DNA of 64,000 nucleotides from Diphasiastrum complanatum (taxonomy: Eukaryota > Streptophyta > Lycopodiopsida > Lycopodiales > Lycopodiaceae), in the NCBI GenBank assembly GCA_029204225.1, contig CM055107.1, positions 45,148,010 through 45,212,009 on the forward strand, read 5' to 3'. The notes under the pieces are model-generated. The model was not told where the DNA came from. It saw nothing but the letters and a program-made list of their open reading frames with translations, and ran no database searches. Shown piece after piece: positions 59,671 to 64,000 of the stretch. A program made the position numbers and the translations under genes. How positions within the stretch are numbered: the stretch's first letter is position 1; every line of letters starts with the position of its first letter.

Positions 59671-62008
59671 TGCCATTGCATTTGCTGGCCTGACAGTGGA
59701 AGAAGCAAAATTGCTCGTCTGGGATCATAATATTGATCAAGACTACCGCATGAAAATGACCGTAATGCAAAGAATTCGATTTTTTCATAAGGAATATATG
59801 AGAGTCTCAAAAATTGGAGATGTGAATCAATTGGAGCTGAAGGCACTTTGTGCTCAAGAGACAGGCCTGCCGTTTGATTCAAAAAATCCTACGCAGAGCC
59901 TTACAAAATACGACAATTTTTTTCAACTTGCTTTTCGTAGTGGCCAGGTAATTTTTTTTGTAATGCTTGGCTTGGAATGCTCTGTTCAAAATTTATGTCA
60001 TAAGATTCAAATTTTGAAATTTATTTTAATATTCCTTTGATTGCTTTTAAATAATTAAGATCTCTTTTGATTCTAGGTATGGGCCCTTGTAGATAAAATT
60101 TGTGACAAGTGGGAGAATTTTGAAATAAAAGGCCAAGTTGCTCAGGGTGCCTCGAAAGGAAAAAAGAAAGTTGCCATCTCTCAAACTTTGAAGCCAATCC
60201 CTACAGAAATGGGAATATCAGAGTGGAAGAACATGCAAGGGATTAGCTCGTCGGAGCTAATAATAAGTGTTCTTTCTAGAGTTGCAGATGGTCAACTCTC
60301 CCTTGCCAAAATGGGGAAGGAATTTCAGAGGTGATATTCATGATTTACATATTTATTTTCAAGTCTTATTTTTTATATAAAACGATTCTCAATATTTAGA
60401 AGGATTTCTAACAATTACATTAAAATTTTAAATGCAGACATAGATTGTTTATGAAAGTTCAAGAAGCCCTTGTGACATGGTTAAACTGTCAAGATTTCGA
60501 AGAGTGCCAAAGGCTCTATCCTTTGAGCAGCCAAAATGAGGCATTAAGTCCATTTTTTATTTTGTTTAGAGACATGGTATTTACTTCACCCATGCTAAGC
60601 ATAGCTTCTTCTTTTATCTCTTGATGTTTTATCTCCTATGCTAAGCATACCAGTTTTTTCTTTATCTCCTTCTATTTTGTCTCCTATGCTTAGCATAGCT
60701 TCTTCTTTATCTTTTTATGTTTTATCTCCTATGCTAAGCATAGCTTCTTCTTTGTCTTTTTATGTTTTATATCCTATGCTAAGCATAGCTTTTTCTTTTT
60801 CAGTCCCCTGAAGATAAGAAAAACAAAGTCTTTTCAAAGCAATTCAAAAGACATATTTTGAAAGCGAAGGCGAAAAAAAGGATAGGGAAAGACTAGCACG
60901 GGGTGAGACCATTGCGAAGGAGGATCCTTTAGAGACCTACCTTCCCAAAAATGTCGATGATCAACCATGCTTTTACATAGTTGAGGAGGGCGATTGTAGA
61001 GAAATTTCAAAATTCTTAAAGAAAAGGCTTACACACTCAGCGTTGCCGATATACCATATGGATTTCAGATGAAGGAATTATTAAATGATGATTCTTCTTT
61101 CAAATTCACTGAAATCCATAGTTTCATGCAAGGGTTTCTTGAAATCACAACATCTCCTATTTGGAGAGTTAATATTTTTCATTTCTCTTGGCAACCAACT
61201 TCAGTACAGAAAGCTTTATTAACTTTCTGTAATGTGGGAATAGAAAATGTTGTGTGGTAAGTCTTTAGGTTCGTGAATTGTTAATTCGTATTTTAATGCA
61301 AAGTTTTATTTTAAATTTAGTATAAGCAACATTGTTAACTTAAACGATTTGAAATTTTTTATTTATTTTAGTTGTAATGTTTTTTTTCAGGTACAAGCCC
61401 AATGTCAGAAACTCGTGACGAGCGCGACTTTGCAATGAAATAGAATATATAATTGTTGGTTATTATTCTTTGGACGACAAGCGCTCGATGCTTCATTACA
61501 ACACCTATGGACTGACAAGTTTTGGCAACTTGTTCCAATATCCAGCCATGACAAAAAAATTTAAAAATCCAATGACGGGTTCCGTGGCTTGTCCCTACCA
61601 AAAGCCACAACAATTAATTAATCATTTAATTGATATTTTTTCTCACCCAGCTGATTGGGTTTTGGACTTATTTAGAAAGACAGACATGTTGCTATAGTAG
61701 ATTTAGATTCCAATTTAGTTGATTTTGTAAAAATGAGAATAAAACCTCTTTCGATTTTTCCAAATGAACTGGCTGAGATAGGAAAGAGTTCAAACAACAA
61801 GGACTCAATAATTCCCTTGTCCAAAGAACTCCAACCTCCTGCTAGCGGAAAAGTGGGTGATATAGGGGAGTTTGTTGATGTCCTAATTCAGGACTATAAT
61901 GTGGTTACAGTTGTTGACGAAATTGTGGAAGAGATGCCAGTTGACACTTTAGTGGCTCCTCAAGAAAAAGAGAAAGATGTAAATGACCTTGATGATTTCT
62001 GGGAGTAA
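59671..62008 (+). pseudogene. Beta-class amino-DNA-methyltransferase with ParB-like N-terminus, broken
   Basis: Five exons can be traced: from about 59671 (after TTAG) to 59947, 60077-60330, 60438-60576, 60804-61256 and 61391 onward. All internal splice sites are GT-AG with matching phases. Exon 1 has GLTVEEAKLLVWDHN then MTVMQRIRFFH, resembling the helical part of ParB/Srx-type domains. Exon 4 has VEEGDCREISKFL then ADIPYGFQ, the beta-class order of a gD...L segment and a DPPY-type motif IV. Exon 5 has WYKPN, CNEIEYIIVGYYS, PQQLINHLIDIFS then WVLDLF, matching E-K-P..L...I and motif I (F-x-G-x-G, here damaged to FRKTD). Such enzymes add methyl to adenine N6 or cytosine N4. Breaks: frameshifts near 60850 and 61035, TGA at 61416-61418, and loss of motif I bases near 61675-61695. 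The C-terminal acidic tail runs to the TAA at 62006-62008. The 5' exons are missing. Confidence 0.6.
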
Positions 62009-62540
62009 TAAATTCTCTTTTATTTTAGAAAACAATTGTGTTTATATTTCTTGAAATATTGTGCAATCTTTTTAATTGATTTAATATTTTTAAATTTGTT
62101 TATTTTTTAATTTTTCATTGTGTTTTTAAAATAAAAATTTGAAAATAATTTCACTGGCAATCATTTAATGTTTAAATGTAAGTAAAGATTTAAATACTAA
62201 TTAAAATTTTTGTCATAATTTAAATAATATTTTTCTTGATGCAAGAATTGTAATTTAAAAAACTTTTAGAATTTAAAAAAAGATAAAAACTTTTGTTTTA
62301 AATAAGCAAAAAAAATTATTTTAATTATTCTAGTGGTTGTGTGTCTGATGTTTTTATTTTGAATAGTCTTATTATTTCATATAAGCTAATTTGCAGTTAT
62401 TAATAAAAATCTATTAACAAAATTTTAGTAGGTTGATTAATTTTCTTGCAAAATACAATATTTTTTTAGCATTACAATATTTTTATTTAACGCATTTTAA
62501 ATATGGGTATTTTTTTTTTAAATTAAAAAAAATCGATAAA
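62009..62540. other. Very AT-rich spacer
   Basis: No coding or RNA feature is supported. Confidence 0.5.
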
Positions 62541-63196
62541 AATTGGTTTCCATGTCATTTCTCTTTTGTTTGGTCATCGTGTTTAGCTGTATTCCATAAG
62601 CTAGAAACCTCGTTTAGTTTTAGTTCTACTAATGATCTTCAATCAGATAGTCAGATGGAAACAACTAATTAGACTATGGAGGATATGTTGAGGACTTATG
62701 TATCTCACAATGAGTCTCAGTGGGAGGATTACATTCCTTCAATTGAGTTTCTTACAATAGTAGAAAACATTCTGCTACAAGTTATAGTTCATTTATGTTG
62801 ATATACGGTTTTCAACCTAGATCCTTAGTGAATGTGGAGACCAAGTCTGTTAAGATCCAAAAAGTTGCGGATTTCCTACATGATATGCAAGAAATGTTGC
62901 AAGTGACACGTGATTGTATCCGTAGTGCTTAGGATAGAGGTAAGCACTATGCTGATCTTAAGAGGTCTCCTAGAGATTTTAAAATGGATGACTGGATATA
63001 TCGTAGAATTCCAAAAGGTTCTAAGACTATACGTACGGAAAAGCATTATAAGTTGTCTACCAGATATTGTAGATCGTTTAGGATTATAAAGAAAATTGGT
63101 TCTTTAGTTTATGAACTTGATCTTCAAGATAAGTCGACTACTCACCTAGCGTTTTATGTAAGAAGGTTAAAAGTAAGTTCATATTTTGTGATGTAA
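62541..63196 (+). pseudogene. Ty3/Gypsy integrase C-terminal fragment
   Basis: Frames in order: a decayed integrase core end (SSTNDLQSDSQME, equivalent to the Y-H-P-Q-T-D-G-Q-T-E motif), a stop at about 62670, then TMEDMLRTYV, WEDYIPSIEF, SFMLIYGFQPRS, a TAG near 62932, HYADLKR and DWIYRRIPKGSK. It ends in KKIGSLVYELDLQDKSTTH then FYVRRLK, the usual end of plant Gypsy integrase before the LTR or chromodomain. No RT or LTR is present. This is the only Gypsy piece recognised in the window. Confidence 0.8.
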
Positions 63197-64000
63197 TTGG
63201 ATCTGATGAAGATCTTACTCATTTGGAGAATTTATTGCTTAGTGTACCTTTGGAACCTTAATAGATATATATCCTCATATTGCTGGAATTGTAGATGTCA
63301 TACATTGTGACATTGGATTGTTACAATACAAATGACGAGGTTTCCAAAACTCCTTTTGGATTCAGAGATTTTTTTTTATGATTCTAATTATTTTTCAAAT
63401 AATGGCTTTGTTGGTATATTGGAGTCATACCCTCTACCAAGTTTGAGCAAGTTCAATGTAGAGTATATAAATCATCTATGACATTTAGATATCATATAGA
63501 AAAAAAAATGCTTACTTTGTTGTTGTATTATAATAGACAATGGATAAAATGAAGCAATGAGTGGAAACCATTAGATCAAGAATTTATAGTCAATCATTGG
63601 AACATCTTCAAGTAAATTTGAAAAGAAATGATAATTTAAATATTGCAACAATCGAAGTTGAGGAGGATTGGAATCTTATATACATTTGATCAGAGTTGGA
63701 GATGTTGGAATATGATCTTCCTCACCAATATTAGTTCCAAATTAATGGTGTAAAGGTAAGCTTTGGATTTTAAATTATGATGGCATACTTAAGCTTTTAG
63801 TATTCACTAGCATAAAGTACAACCATTATTAATTTTAGCATAAAGTAATCCAATCATTATTCACTAGCTGATTAAGAATAATTATTATGTGCAAGTGAGA
63901 ACAAGGAAAGAAGAGCATAACAAATGTCAAGATATAGGTGAAACCATTGAAAGAGTGGATATTTGAAAAATTTAATAGTATAAATTTCTATACAATGATA
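63197..64000. other. Non-coding tail of the window
   Basis: It might hold the decayed chromodomain or 3' LTR of the Gypsy relic, but no polypurine tract or LTR boundary is convincing. No gene is recognised. Confidence 0.3.

Overview
This window reads as nuclear DNA of a land plant. Genes have GT-AG introns, the intergenic DNA is AT-rich with long (CT)n/(CA)n microsatellites, and most of the sequence is decayed Ty1/Copia retrotransposons (initiator-Met-type primer sites, LTRs starting TGTTGGA or TGTTAGA). Which plant cannot be told from the sequence. A seed-free lineage (fern, lycophyte or bryophyte) is possible but is only an inference. Only three genes look intact: one HOOKLESS1-like N-acetyltransferase gene (39736-41536, three exons) and two closely related four-exon genes for a small secreted eight-cysteine peptide (28185-29134 on +, 56576-57447 on -).

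Layout. 1-984: decayed SET-domain-like gene with a coding minisatellite. 1.0-3.4 kb: diverged tandem repeat invaded by two Copia fragments. 4.4-7.8 kb: a probable dead DNA transposon with a spliced, broken Ptta/En-Spm-like gene, bracketed by GCCACGCGTGGC palindromes. 7.9-14.2 kb: a composite Copia with two related LTRs, one nested in pol. 14.2-19.8 kb: a junkyard of Copia pieces from several families, one of them inverted, plus a perfect 35-bp inverted repeat. 19.8-25.9 kb: a nearly full-length but dead Copia element carrying a solo LTR with its target duplication. 27.7-31.2 kb: first arm of an inverted segmental duplication with peptide gene 1 and a fresh SINE. 31.4-34.3 kb: antisense Copia. 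34.4-35.6 kb: hAT transposase relic. 36-38.3 kb: diverged repeats, then three stacked hairpins. 38.5-41.5 kb: the HLS1-like locus, with three CACGTG boxes about 1.2 kb upstream. 44.9-48.6 kb: a Copia with an internally inverted integrase segment. 50.4-53.5 kb: GC-rich block, foldback element, and a Penelope-like reverse-transcriptase relic between 140-bp direct repeats. 54.7-57.9 kb: second arm of the inverted duplication with peptide gene 2. 59.7-62.0 kb: a spliced but broken gene for a beta-class amino-DNA-methyltransferase with a possible ParB-like N-terminal segment. 62.5-63.2 kb: Ty3/Gypsy integrase tail.

How it fits together. There is no operon-like logic here. The history is duplication, insertion and decay around a few surviving genes. 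The points most worth following are the duplicated cysteine-rich peptide genes (conserved reading frames, splice sites and all eight cysteines, with a SINE separating the two promoters) and the intron-containing bacterial-type DNA methyltransferase relic, of which a second fragment lies at about 42 kb.
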